Shown here: piece by piece, positions 48,020 to 57,098 of the stretch | How positions within the stretch are numbered: position 1 is the stretch's first letter | Layout: each line of letters starts with the position of its first letter | DNA from: Paraburkholderia ferrariae NBRC 106233 | GTDB taxonomy: Bacteria; Pseudomonadota; Gammaproteobacteria; Burkholderiales; Burkholderiaceae | DNA: 64,000 bases | Reading direction: 5' to 3' | Assembly (NCBI RefSeq): GCF_000685035.1 | Contig: NZ_BAYB01000008.1 | Location: 1-64,000, forward strand | The notes under the pieces: model-generated | Told to the model about the DNA's origin: nothing | Database searches by the model: none | What the model saw: the letters and a program-made list of their open reading frames with translations, nothing else | Program-made: the position numbers and the translations under genes

Positions 48020-50218
48020 ATGCTCAATCTCGCCGCCGCCCGCGCTCCGGCCGGCCCGCTCGCCGCCGTCCGCTTCGCACCGTCCACCCGGTTTCCGCTC
48101 ACCGCCGCCCTGCTGATTAGCGCGGGCCTCACGCTCTCCACCGTGGCCACGCCGGGCTGGGCCGACGAAACCACCGCCAGCCCCGACAGCACGGGCGCGC
48201 TGCCCACGGTCAAGGTCAGCGCGGCGCGCGACGCCGAAACCGCCTCGCCCGAGCGCGTGAGCGCCGGTGCGCTCGGCAACCGCAAGCAGGTCGATACGCC
48301 GTTCTCCACCACCGTGGTCACGACCGAGCAGGGCAAGGATCTGAACGCCTCCACGATCAACGACCTGTTCAAGTACGATCCCGCCGTCACGGACGCCGGC
48401 AACAACGTGACGGGCGAAAACGCGTTCTTCAGCATCCGCGGCCTGCAGATCGACATGCTCAACGGCGTGAAGGTGGACGGCCAGAATTTCCCGTCGTGGG
48501 ACACGGAACTGTCGCTCGAACCGTTCGAGCAGGTCGAAATGCTCAAGGGCCTGTCGGGCTTCATGTACGGCTTCAGCAATCCGGGCGGCATCGTCAACTA
48601 CGTACTCAAGCGCCCGACCGACGACCCGTACCGCAGCTTCTCGATCGGCTACGAGTCGGCGGGCGTATTCAGCGAGAAGGTCGATCTGGGCGGCCGCTTC
48701 GGCAACGACAACCGCTTCGGCTACCGCCTGAACCTCGTGAACGAAGACGGCAACACCGCTGAGGCGAACGGCCACGTGCGCCGCCAGGTCGCTTCGCTCG
48801 CGCTCGACTTCCGCATCACGCCGGACCTCACCTGGACGGCCGACGCCTTCTACCAGAAGCGCAAGACCAACGGCACGCTGTTCGGCCTCATGTTCGGCCC
48901 GGGGCTCGGCATTCCCGATCCGGACTCGGTCACGCGCGAACTCACCCAGCCGCAGAACTTCTATCAGACCGAGATCGCCTCGTTCGGCACGGGGCTCGAC
49001 TACCGCCTCTCGGACAACTGGCACGCGAGCCTGAAGTACCGCTTCGCGAAAGAGAACCGCACGAATTCGGACAGCCTGCTGTACGTGGAAAACGCAGCCG
49101 GCGACTACCAGAACACGCTGTACGCGGCCATGACGCGCTACTTCTACCAGAACGTGGACGCGATGGCGCAGGGCAAGTTCGAAACGGGCACCTTCAAGCA
49201 CGATGTCGTGATCGGCGCGAGCTATCAGACCCAGCAGAGCGAGTACGACAACAGCGAAGGCTGGAACTCGGGCTACAGCCTCGGCACCGGCAACCTCTAC
49301 TCGAGCACGCTGCTCACCAACGACGAAGTCCATATCGGCGAGAACCTGTACCGCCAGGAAGCGACCTCGCAGACTTCGCTCTACGCGAGCGACACCGTGC
49401 AGCTCACCTCGCGCCTCTCGGCGCTGCTGGGCCTGCGCTACACGCAGTATCGCGACAAGGTCTATCAGCCCGACCAGTCGGTGATGTCGAACTACAGCGC
49501 CAACCCGGTCTCGCCCACCGTCGCGCTGATGTTCAAGCTCGACCCGTACTCCACGGTCTATGCGAGCTACGTGGAAGGGCTCCAGCAAGGCGGGGCCGCG
49601 AGCAACACCAACCTCAACTACCCGCAAACCTACGGCCCGCTCAAAAGCAAGCAGTACGAAGTAGGCTACAAGTCCGATCATCGCAACTGGGGCGCCAATC
49701 TCGCCCTCTTCCGCGTCGATCAGGGCTACGACTACACCAATACGGCCAACGTCTACGTGCAGGACGGCACGAAGCGCTACGACGGCGTGGACGCGAGCGG
49801 CTGGCTCCAGCTCGCCACCGACTGGCGCATCATGGGCGGCATGATGTGGCTCGACGCCAAGGCCGTGGACGTGGACGACCCGACGGTGGACGGCAAGCGC
49901 GTCTATGCAGCGCCGCGCTTCACGCTCACGGGCCGCGTGGAGTACAACCCGTCGTACCTGCGCGCCCTGACTCTGGCGTTCGGCGGCAAGTACGTGGGCA
50001 ACATGGCCGTGGACGCGGCCAACACGCAGTTCGTGCCCGCCTATACCACCTGGGACCTGAGCGCGAAGTACGAAACCCAGGTGGCCGGCAAGGACGTCAC
50101 GCTGCGCGCGGGCGTCAACAATCTCTTCAACCGCCGCTACTGGACCACCTCGTGGGGCGCGTACGTAATGCCCTCCGCCACGCGCACGTTCGTGGCGAAC
50201 GCCACGCTGGAGTTCTGA
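48020..50218 (+). CDS. TonB-dependent siderophore receptor
   Basis: Outer-membrane gated channel for a ferric siderophore, 732 residues. After a signal region (PLTAALLISAGLTLSTVATP) come the TonB box region and plug domain: RKQVDTPFSTTVVTTEQGKD, ENAFFSIRGLQIDMLNGVKV, PFEQVEMLKGLSGFMYG and NPGGIVNYVLKRP. A 22-strand barrel follows and ends with the aromatic R-T-F-V-A-N-A-T-L-E-F. The GLSGFMYGFSNPGG plug motif is of the siderophore class; the ligand is not deducible. The ATG at 48020 begins the signal sequence. A Fur box is 90 bases upstream. No siderophore biosynthesis genes are in the window. Confidence 0.93.
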   Translation: MLNLAAARAPAGPLAAVRFAPSTRFPLTAALLISAGLTLSTVATPGWADETTASPDSTGALPTVKVSAARDAETASPERVSAGALGNRKQVDTPFSTTVVTTEQGKDLNASTINDLFKYDPAVTDAGNNVTGENAFFSIRGLQIDMLNGVKVDGQNFPSWDTELSLEPFEQVEMLKGLSGFMYGFSNPGGIVNYVLKRPTDDPYRSFSIGYESAGVFSEKVDLGGRFGNDNRFGYRLNLVNEDGNTAEANGHVRRQVASLALDFRITPDLTWTADAFYQKRKTNGTLFGLMFGPGLGIPDPDSVTRELTQPQNFYQTEIASFGTGLDYRLSDNWHASLKYRFAKENRTNSDSLLYVENAAGDYQNTLYAAMTRYFYQNVDAMAQGKFETGTFKHDVVIGASYQTQQSEYDNSEGWNSGYSLGTGNLYSSTLLTNDEVHIGENLYRQEATSQTSLYASDTVQLTSRLSALLGLRYTQYRDKVYQPDQSVMSNYSANPVSPTVALMFKLDPYSTVYASYVEGLQQGGAASNTNLNYPQTYGPLKSKQYEVGYKSDHRNWGANLALFRVDQGYDYTNTANVYVQDGTKRYDGVDASGWLQLATDWRIMGGMMWLDAKAVDVDDPTVDGKRVYAAPRFTLTGRVEYNPSYLRALTLAFGGKYVGNMAVDAANTQFVPAYTTWDLSAKYETQVAGKDVTLRAGVNNLFNRRYWTTSWGAYVMPSATRTFVANATLEF

Positions 50219-50224
50219 GGCACA

Positions 50225-50239
50225 GGGCGCTTTGCGCCC
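50225..50239. terminator. Short hairpin after the TonB receptor gene
   Basis: GGGCGC and GCGCCC around TTT, 6 bases after the stop. No T-run. It runs directly into a short tandem repeat. Confidence 0.4.
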
Positions 50240-50281
50240 GCTCTACGTCCGCTCATGTCCGCTCTACGTCCGCTTTACGCC
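50239..50281 (+). repeat. 11-bp tandem repeat CGCTCTACGTC
   Basis: Four imperfect units: CGCTCTACGTC (50239-50249), CGCTCATGTC, CGCTCTACGTC (50260-50270) and CGCTTTACGCC, between the receptor and the aldehyde dehydrogenase gene. Confidence 0.75.
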
Positions 50282-50422
50282 TTCACGGCCCTGCCCGCCG
50301 CCAGCAGCGCGCGGCGAGCAGTGGCACAATGGACGGTCCAGTCTTCCGGCTCCGCGTGCAAACAGGGCGAACCGCCCCTCCCGCACGCGGCTGCTTTCCC
50401 CCAAGTTGAAGAGGATCGCCCC

Positions 50423-51865
50423 ATGACGTCCAGCGTGAAGCCCTATCCGGATACCCAGATCTATGTCGATGGCGCCTGGCGCGCCGGTGCCAGAACGATT
50501 CCCGTGATCGATCCGGCCACCGAAGCCGAAATCGGGCGCCTCGCCGTGGCCAGCGAGCAGGACTTGTCGGACGCCGCCGAAGCCGCGGCGCGCGCCTTCC
50601 GCGAATGGCGCAAGGTGTCGCCCTACGAGCGCAGCAAGCTCATGCGCCGCGCGGCGCAACTGCTGCGCGAACGCGCCGACGACATCGCCGCGATCATGAC
50701 GCGCGAGCAGGGCAAGCCGCTCGCCGAAGCAAAGGTGGAAACGCTCGCAGGCGCCGACATCATCGACTGGTTCGCCGAAGAAGGCCGCCGCACCTATGGC
50801 CGCGTGATTCCCTCGCGCGCCGAAGCAGTGCGCCAGGTCGTCACGCGCGAGCCCGTGGGCCCGGTGGCCGCCTTCACGCCGTGGAACTTTCCGCTCAATC
50901 AGGCCGTGCGCAAGGTCTCGGCGGCGCTCGCCTCGGGCTGTACCGTCGTGCTCAAGGGACCGGAGGAAACGCCCGCGAGCTGCGCGGCGCTCGTGCAGGT
51001 GTTCGTCGATGCCGGCCTGCCCGCCGGCGCGCTGAGCCTCGTGTTCGGCGTGCCTGCCGACGTGTCGTCGTACCTGATCGCGCATCCGGCCATCCGCAAA
51101 ATTTCGTTCACGGGCTCGACGCCGGTGGGCAAGCTGCTGGCCGCGAAGGCCGGCGAGCACATGAAGCGCGTCACCATGGAACTGGGCGGCCACGCCCCGG
51201 CCATCGTGTTCGCCGATGCCGACGTGCCGCGCGCGGCAAAGCTGCTGGCCCTCGCGAAGATCCGCAACGCGGGCCAGGTCTGCATTGCGCCCACGCGTTT
51301 CATGGTGGAAGACGCCGCCTACGACGAATTCGTCGAGCATTTCGTCGCGACCCTGCGCGGCGTGAAGGTGGGCAACGGCCTCGAAGAAGGCGTGCAGATG
51401 GGACCGCTCGCGAACGACCGCCGCCTGGCCGCCATGGAACGGCTCGTGGCCGACGCGCGCGAACAGGGCGCGAAGGTGCTGACGGGCGGCGAACGCGTGG
51501 GCCGCGAAGGCTACTTCTTCGCGCCGACCGTGCTGACCGACGTGCCGCTTTCCGCGCGCATCCTGAACGAGGAGCCGTTCGGCCCGCTCGCGCCGGTCTC
51601 GCGTTTCTCGAGCTACGAAGAAGCGATCCACGAAGCCAACCGCCTGCCGTGGGGCCTCGCCTCGTATGCGTACACGCGCTCGAGCGCCACGTCCGCCGCG
51701 CTGTCCGACGACATCGAAACGGGCATGCTGTCGATCAACCACCACGGCCTCGCGCTGCCCGAAACGCCGTTCGGCGGCGTGAAGGACTCGGGCTACGGCT
51801 CCGAAGGCGGCACCGAAGCGATGGAAGCGTATCTGGTCACGAAGTTCGTCACCGAACATCGTTGA
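50423..51865 (+). CDS. NAD(P)-dependent aldehyde dehydrogenase (succinate-semialdehyde type)
   Basis: Cytosolic aldehyde dehydrogenase of 480 residues. Motifs: [16 protein letters not shown] (NAD-binding), [17 protein letters not shown], the general base in [14 protein letters not shown] and the nucleophile Cys in [12 protein letters not shown], then [13 protein letters not shown] and [15 protein letters not shown]. It is closest in pattern to GabD/SSADH and related semialdehyde dehydrogenases. The ATG at 50423 has GAGGA 9 bases upstream. It stands alone; the physiological aldehyde is unknown. Three 10-bp repeats follow its stop. Confidence 0.92.
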   Translation: MTSSVKPYPDTQIYVDGAWRAGARTIPVIDPATEAEIGRLAVASEQDLSDAAEAAARAFREWRKVSPYERSKLMRRAAQLLRERADDIAAIMTREQGKPLAEAKVETLAGADIIDWFAEEGRRTYGRVIPSRAEAVRQVVTREPVGPVAAFTPWNFPLNQAVRKVSAALASGCTVVLKGPEETPASCAALVQVFVDAGLPAGALSLVFGVPADVSSYLIAHPAIRKISFTGSTPVGKLLAAKAGEHMKRVTMELGGHAPAIVFADADVPRAAKLLALAKIRNAGQVCIAPTRFMVEDAAYDEFVEHFVATLRGVKVGNGLEEGVQMGPLANDRRLAAMERLVADAREQGAKVLTGGERVGREGYFFAPTVLTDVPLSARILNEEPFGPLAPVSRFSSYEEAIHEANRLPWGLASYAYTRSSATSAALSDDIETGMLSINHHGLALPETPFGGVKDSGYGSEGGTEAMEAYLVTKFVTEHR

Positions 51866-51934
51866 TACGCGGGCCGGGGGCGCCGCGCAGGCGCTTCCGG
51901 CCCCGGCGCCGCCTGGCGGCCTGGCGCCACTTAA

Positions 51935-51964
51935 CGCACCCCCGCGCACCCTCGCGCACCCTGG
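51935..51964 (+). repeat. 10-bp tandem repeat CGCACCCTCG
   Basis: Three units (CGCACCCCCG, CGCACCCTCG, CGCACCCTGG) between the convergent ends of the aldehyde dehydrogenase and GFA genes. Confidence 0.75.
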
Positions 51965-51968
51965 CGCG

Positions 51969-52367
51969 TCAAACCTCCGGCCATGCGCGCGGATGCTGCG
52001 GCAGTCCATCTGCGAGTTGCACCCAGCCGAGTTTCTGCGAAGTCCACGTGTGATGGGCGGGCGGCACCGCTTCGGGGTCGTCGAGACTGCCCGCCGTTAC
52101 GTCCACCTCGTTCTCGAACGACGCATGCCGCCAGGTTAGCGGCGTGCCGCACACCCCGCAAAACGACCGCTCGACACCGGGGCTCGACGCCACCACACGC
52201 GGCACGCCGACGATGAACCGGAAGTCGCTGAGCCGCACGCTCAGCCACGCCGTACACGGCGCACCCGACGCATGGCGGCAATCGGCGCAATGGCACACCG
52301 TGCAGTCCCCGGGTTCGCCTTCGATCTCGTAGCGGATCTGTCCGCATAAGCAACCGCCCTTGAGCAT
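51969..52367 (-). CDS. GFA (glutathione-dependent formaldehyde-activating-like) zinc protein
   Basis: A 132-residue zinc protein of the GFA/CENP-V fold. The zinc-binding pattern is complete: GGCLCGQIRYEI, then DCTVCHCADCRHASG and RSFCGVCGTPLTW. Members bind glutathione adducts or small thiol conjugates, but most have no proven activity. The ATG at 52365-52367 follows GGGAGAACCTT. It is divergent from the catalase-like operon; the shared spacer 52368-52715 (348 bases) must hold both promoters, but I see no clear operator or hairpin in it. Confidence 0.9.
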   Translation of the reverse strand: MLKGGCLCGQIRYEIEGEPGDCTVCHCADCRHASGAPCTAWLSVRLSDFRFIVGVPRVVASSPGVERSFCGVCGTPLTWRHASFENEVDVTAGSLDDPEAVPPAHHTWTSQKLGWVQLADGLPQHPRAWPEV

Positions 52368-52715
52368 AAGGTTCTCCCTGGCCGGATGAAGCGCGCGCAC
52401 GCCTCGCCGGCGAAAGCCGTTGAAAGTTACGGGGCGGCTGATGCGGTGAATTCGGGTTAAGCGCGGCGCCCCGCCCTTCGATCGCAAGCGCCATGCCGCG
52501 CACCGCGGGTACGTCGCGGAGACTTCATGGGCACCTCATGGAATAGATCGCCGGGACACGCTGTTGACGCCAGTATCGGCCACCGCCGCCTTTGACTGGA
52601 CCAACAGCAGCACCCAACCCGGACCCGCCATGCCTATTCTCGCCCACCCCGAACCGGCTATCCCCGCTTTACCGGCCGCCGCGCCCCCGCGCGTGCGGCG
52701 GCATGGAGCCCGGCC

Positions 52716-53774
52716 ATGAACCGCGCGCCGATCTGCGTGCCCTGCCGCCTCGCGGCCATTGCCGCCATCGTGGCCGGCGCGGCGGCCGCCTTCGCCTGGA
52801 CCGCGGGCTGGCTCACGCCGCACCGCGTGACCGCGCCCCACATCATCAATACCTTCGAAACGAACTACGGCGTGCACCCGGGCTTCCGGCGCAATCACGC
52901 CAAGGGCCTGTGCGTGGAGGGCTGGTTCGAGAGCAACGGCAACGGCGCGAGCGTCTCGCGCGCGGCCGTGTTCGCACCCGGCCGCACGCCCGTGATCGGA
53001 CGCTTCGCGATTCCCGGCAGCAATCCCTCGGCGCCCGACGCCAGCGTGCCCGTACGCAGCATGGCGCTGGTGTTCCAGTTGCAGGACGGCGAACAGTGGC
53101 GCACGGGCATGAATTCGACGCCCGTCTTCGCGGTGCAGACGCCGCTGCAGTTCTTCAGGCAACTCGTCGCGTCGCGCCCCGACCCCGCCACCGGCAAGCC
53201 GGACCCGGCGAAACTCGACGCGTTCTATCGCGCGAATCCGGAAACCCTGCCGTTTCGCCAGTGGGTGAAGGCGCACCCGCCTTCGTCGAGCTTCGCGAAT
53301 ACCGGCTTCTACAGCATCAACGCCTTCATTGCGACCGACGCGAACGGGCGCCGCCAGGCCATCCGCTGGCAGACGGTGCCGGAAACGCCCTATGCCCCGC
53401 AAACGCCGGAGCAGAAGACACAGCCCGACTTCCTCTCGAACGATCTCGATGCGCGCCTCGCCCAAGGGCCGCTGCGCTGGCATCTCGTGATTACCGTCGC
53501 GCAACCGGGCGACCCCACCGACGACGCCACCGCGGCCTGGCCCGCCGACCGCACGCAGATCGATGCGGGCACACTCGTCCTGCAAAGCGCCTCGCCGCAA
53601 AGCGAAGGCGTATGCCGCGACGTCAACTTCGACCCGACCATCCTCCCGGCCGGCCTCGCGCCCTCCGACGACCCGCTGCTCGCCGCGCGCTCGGCCGCCT
53701 ACGCCGTTTCCTTCAACCGCCGCACGCGAGAAGTCGCGAAGCTCGCACAATCGCAGGGAGAGACCCAGCCATGA
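52716..53774 (+). CDS. Exported or anchored catalase-family peroxidase (SrpA-like)
   Basis: Heme peroxidase of the short, catalase-fold group, 352 residues. An N-terminal hydrophobic segment (AAIAAIVAGAAAAFAWTAGW) exports or anchors it on the periplasmic side. The distal His is in GFRRNHAKGLCVEGWFES, the heme-face segment in MALVFQLQDGEQWRTGMN, and the proximal Tyr region in LAARSAAYAVSF. These enzymes have weak catalase and broad peroxidase activity. The stop overlaps the start of the cytochrome b561 gene (ATGA), so the two are translated together and the cytochrome probably feeds electrons to it (inference). Confidence 0.88.
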   Translation: MNRAPICVPCRLAAIAAIVAGAAAAFAWTAGWLTPHRVTAPHIINTFETNYGVHPGFRRNHAKGLCVEGWFESNGNGASVSRAAVFAPGRTPVIGRFAIPGSNPSAPDASVPVRSMALVFQLQDGEQWRTGMNSTPVFAVQTPLQFFRQLVASRPDPATGKPDPAKLDAFYRANPETLPFRQWVKAHPPSSSFANTGFYSINAFIATDANGRRQAIRWQTVPETPYAPQTPEQKTQPDFLSNDLDARLAQGPLRWHLVITVAQPGDPTDDATAAWPADRTQIDAGTLVLQSASPQSEGVCRDVNFDPTILPAGLAPSDDPLLAARSAAYAVSFNRRTREVAKLAQSQGETQP

Positions 53775-54316
53775 ACGCGCCCCGACGCCATTTCAGCGCG
53801 CCCTCGCGCCTCGTGCACTGGACGATGGCAGTCCTGATTATCGCCATGCTGTTCGTGGGCGTGGGCATGGTCTCCACGGTCTCGCGCCTGCACCTCGCGC
53901 TGCTGGCGCTGCATCGCCCGCTCGGCATCGCGATCCTCGTGCTCGTGATCGTGCGCGCGGCGCTGCGCCTCGTATATGGTGCGCCGCCGCTGCCCGGCGA
54001 CATGCCGGGCTGGCAGCGCGCCGGCGCCCACGCCTCGCATCTCGCGCTCTATGCGCTGATGGCAGCAATGCCGCTGATCGGCTGGGCCATGCTTTCGGCC
54101 GGCGGCTATCCCGTGATGATGTTCGGCAGCGTGCACCTGCCGCCGATCGCGCCGCACAACGTGGCGCTCTATGCCGCGCTGCGCGCAGCGCATTCGTGGC
54201 TCGCGTTCGCGCTCTTCGCCGTGGTGCTGATGCACCTGGGCGCCGCGCTCTTTCACGCGTGGATCCGGCGCGACGGCGTGTTCGCGAGCATGGCGCGCGG
54301 GGAGGCGCGCAGCTAG
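53771..54316 (+). CDS. Cytochrome b561
   Basis: Di-heme inner-membrane electron carrier, 181 residues with four helices. Heme-ligating histidines are visible in APSRLVHWTMA, LLALHRPLG, RAGAHASHLALY and the last helix pair (RAAHSWLAFALFAVVLMHLG). It passes quinol electrons to the periplasm or oxidises superoxide (CybB-like). It overlaps the peroxidase gene by 4 bases, the widespread SrpA-like peroxidase plus cytochrome b561 pair. Confidence 0.92.
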   Translation: MNAPRRHFSAPSRLVHWTMAVLIIAMLFVGVGMVSTVSRLHLALLALHRPLGIAILVLVIVRAALRLVYGAPPLPGDMPGWQRAGAHASHLALYALMAAMPLIGWAMLSAGGYPVMMFGSVHLPPIAPHNVALYAALRAAHSWLAFALFAVVLMHLGAALFHAWIRRDGVFASMARGEARS

Positions 54317-54388
54317 ACGCTGGCCGCGCCGCGCGCTGCATGCCCGCTGGCCCTGGCGCACGATCGCTCGCTCACCCGCCGCGCCGCG

Positions 54389-55405
54389 CTATACGTGCGC
54401 GTCGCGGCCCGCCACGGGCGGCACCGGCGGTCCCGCGAACTCCTGGAGCAACGCGTCGCGCGCCTCGCGGCGGCGCACCCAGAGGGCCGTGAGCATGGGC
54501 ACGAGAATGGCCGTGACGAGGCACGAGGTCGCCACCATCGCGGTGGCGGCCGGCACGAGCGGCTTGAAGCGCGGAATCATCTCGCCGATGATCGCGGGGT
54601 TCGCCACCGCCGCGCCCGCCGTGGACGACGCGGCGAGCCCCGCCGCGCCGTTGCCGCCCGCAATGAGCCGATCGGCGAGGATGAGCGGAATGCCCGTCAC
54701 GACGATCACGGCCAAGCCCAGCATGACGCCGCTCAGGCCGCTCTTCACGATCACGTTGAGGTCGATGCCGTTGCCGAGCGCGAAGCCGAAGAAGGGAATG
54801 AGCGGATGCACGCAGCGGCCGAACAGGTCGCGCAGATCGCGGTCGAGATTACCGAGCACGAAGCCCGCGAGAAACGGCAGCACCGCGCCCGCGAAGAGCC
54901 GCGGCTCGAAGAACGCCACGCCGGTCGCACCGAGGATGATCATGCTCACGAGCGGTCCCGACTCGATCGACATCAGCACGAAGGCGCCCGCTTCCTCTCT
55001 GGTGCCGTACTGCTGCATGACCGCGGCGTAGAGACCGCCGTTGGTCATGTCCATCGAGGTCGTGATGGCAAGCACGGAGAGGCCCGCGAACAACCCGGCC
55101 TTCACGCCATCGACAGGGATGAAGCGCGCCGCGACCAGCGTCGCGATCCACGCCACCGCCATCTTCGTGAGGAGCAGCGTGCCCGACTTGCGCAGGACCG
55201 TGCCGGTCGCGCGCAGGTCGATGGTCGCGCCCATGCAGAAGAACCACACCGCGAGTATCGGCACGGTGCCGGCGATCAATCCATTGGTGAACGAACCGAA
55301 GTACTTGCCTGCGCCCGGCGCGAACGTATGCACGCAGGCGCCCAGCAGCAACGGCACCAGCATCAGGCCGCCGGGTATGCGGTCTATCGCCTTCTTCAGC
55401 TTCAT
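54389..55405 (-). CDS. kdgT: 2-keto-3-deoxygluconate permease
   Basis: Proton-coupled importer of 2-keto-3-deoxygluconate, 338 residues with about ten helices, KdgT family. Typical blocks: [77 protein letters not shown] and [17 protein letters not shown]. The ATG is at 55403-55405. No kdgK, kdgA or pectin genes are adjacent, so it is either an orphan or serves a catabolic pathway encoded elsewhere. Confidence 0.93.
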   Translation of the reverse strand: MKLKKAIDRIPGGLMLVPLLLGACVHTFAPGAGKYFGSFTNGLIAGTVPILAVWFFCMGATIDLRATGTVLRKSGTLLLTKMAVAWIATLVAARFIPVDGVKAGLFAGLSVLAITTSMDMTNGGLYAAVMQQYGTREEAGAFVLMSIESGPLVSMIILGATGVAFFEPRLFAGAVLPFLAGFVLGNLDRDLRDLFGRCVHPLIPFFGFALGNGIDLNVIVKSGLSGVMLGLAVIVVTGIPLILADRLIAGGNGAAGLAASSTAGAAVANPAIIGEMIPRFKPLVPAATAMVATSCLVTAILVPMLTALWVRRREARDALLQEFAGPPVPPVAGRDAHV

Positions 55406-55552
55406 GCCTCCTCCGTGGACGCGATGTCCTGTGGCCGGATCGGCGCTTCGCGGTGTCCGGCTTTATGTCGGGATGCTCCCTGCCGAAAAATATGGCATCG
55501 TGCAGGGAACGCCGCTCGCGCGGATCCGGCGGCGCCGCGATGGAGGAGGCGG

Positions 55553-55579
55553 TTTTACGCCGGCGCTTTTACGCCGGCG
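55553..55579 (+). repeat. 14-bp tandem repeat TTTTACGCCGGCGC
   Basis: Two copies (55553-55566 and 55567-55579, the second one base short) just beyond the 3' end of the outer membrane factor gene. Confidence 0.75.
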
Positions 55580-55593
55580 GCTTCAGGCGAGGC

Positions 55594-57081
55594 TCAACCG
55601 GCGGGCTGCCAGCCTAGCCCGAGACTCTTCTGCAGCGAAACGAAATCCTTGAGCAGTTCCGCCTGGCCCGAGATCACGTCCTGTTGCGAGAGGAACTCGG
55701 CGCGCTGCGTGTCGAGCAGATCGACGAGGCTCGACGCGCCCGCGCGATACCGCTGGCGCATCAACGTGGCCGAGCGCTCCGCCGATTCCTGCACCTTCTG
55801 CAGCGTCACCAGATGCTCGCGCTGATAGCCGTAGCGCGAGAGCGACGCGTTGGCATCCTGCAGTGCAGCAAGCACGGCCTTCTCATAGCGCGCCTCGGCT
55901 TCGTCGCGCGAGGCTTCGGCGCCGTGCACCGCACCGAGCGTGCGGCCGAAATCGAACACGTTCCATTGCAGATACGGCGCGCCCACCCAGCTGAAGTTGC
56001 TCTTGCGCAGGAGGTGGCCCGGGTCGGCCGCCGTGAAGCCCAGATCGCCGAAGAGCGTGAGCTTGGGCAGGAAGTCGGCAATATGCTCGCCGATCTGCGC
56101 ATTGCTCGACGCGAGCCGGCGCTCCGCCGCGCGGATATCGGGACGCTGCGCGAGCATGGTCGAAGGATCGCTCACCGGCACCGCTGCCGGCATGGCCGGC
56201 AGCGGCTTCGCGGCGGCCAGTTCCTGGTCGAGCGCGCCCGGCGCCTTGCCGGTCAGCACCGCCAGTTGATCGAGCGAAATCTCCACCTGGGCCGCGAGCG
56301 GCGTGATGGTCGAACGCGTGTTCTCCACCTGGGTGGTCAGCCGCTCGACGTCCACGTCCGCCGCCGTGCCGCCCGCGCGGCGCTGCTCGGTGAGCGTGAG
56401 CATCTGCTGCTGCAGGGCCGCCGTGCGCTGCGCGATGGCGAGCCGCTGCTGCTGGTCGCGCAGGTCGATGTAGGCCTGCGCCACTTCTGCCGCCAGCGAG
56501 ACTTGCGCATCGGCGAGATCGGCGTTCACCGCGTCGGCCTCGTCGTTTGCCGCTTCGATCGCGCGGCGCGTGCCGCCGAAGAGGTCGATTTCCCACGAAG
56601 CGTCGAAGCCTGCCGTGTAGAACTGCAGCGGGCCGCCGCCGCTCGAAACCGCGCTGCTGCCGCTATCGCCGCCCTGCGTCTGCGAGGACGTAAATGCGCC
56701 GAGATTCGGCTCGCGCATGCGCACGGCCGCCGCGGACGCGGAGACCTTCGGCAGTTCCGCCGCGCGCTGCTGCGCAAGCTGCGCGCGCGATTCGCGCAGC
56801 CGCGCCTGCGCCGCGCGCAGGTCGGGGTTATGCGCGAAGGCCGCGGCAATCAGTTCGTCGAGCTGCGGGTCGTTCAGCGCGAGCCACCACTCGCTCGGGG
56901 CCGGCGTGGGCACGACGCCCTTCGCGGGCGTGCGCACGAAGGTGGCGGCGCTGGCGGCTTCGGGCGCCACAACGGGCGCACCGCGGTAGTCGGGGCCGAC
57001 GGTGCAGGCCGCGAGCGCGCAGGCGGCGGCGAGCGCCGTGAGCGGGACGATGGAGGGGCGGAAAAAACGAATTGCCGTCAT
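55594..57081 (-). CDS. Outer membrane factor lipoprotein (NodT/OprM family)
   Basis: TolC-like outer-membrane channel of a tripartite pump, 495 residues. A lipobox (ACALAAC) follows a signal peptide starting at the ATG 57079-57081. Then T-V-G-P-D-Y, the usual start of the mature NodT protein, and two long coiled-coil repeats (NPDLRAAQARLRESRAQLAQ and QRPDIRAAERRLASSNAQIG; YRAGASSLVDLLDTQRAEFL). It begins 17 bases after the emrB-type gene and completes the operon emrA-emrB-oprM. Confidence 0.93.
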   Translation of the reverse strand: MTAIRFFRPSIVPLTALAAACALAACTVGPDYRGAPVVAPEAASAATFVRTPAKGVVPTPAPSEWWLALNDPQLDELIAAAFAHNPDLRAAQARLRESRAQLAQQRAAELPKVSASAAAVRMREPNLGAFTSSQTQGGDSGSSAVSSGGGPLQFYTAGFDASWEIDLFGGTRRAIEAANDEADAVNADLADAQVSLAAEVAQAYIDLRDQQQRLAIAQRTAALQQQMLTLTEQRRAGGTAADVDVERLTTQVENTRSTITPLAAQVEISLDQLAVLTGKAPGALDQELAAAKPLPAMPAAVPVSDPSTMLAQRPDIRAAERRLASSNAQIGEHIADFLPKLTLFGDLGFTAADPGHLLRKSNFSWVGAPYLQWNVFDFGRTLGAVHGAEASRDEAEARYEKAVLAALQDANASLSRYGYQREHLVTLQKVQESAERSATLMRQRYRAGASSLVDLLDTQRAEFLSQQDVISGQAELLKDFVSLQKSLGLGWQPAG

Positions 57082-57098
57082 GAGAGCAAAAGTGAACG

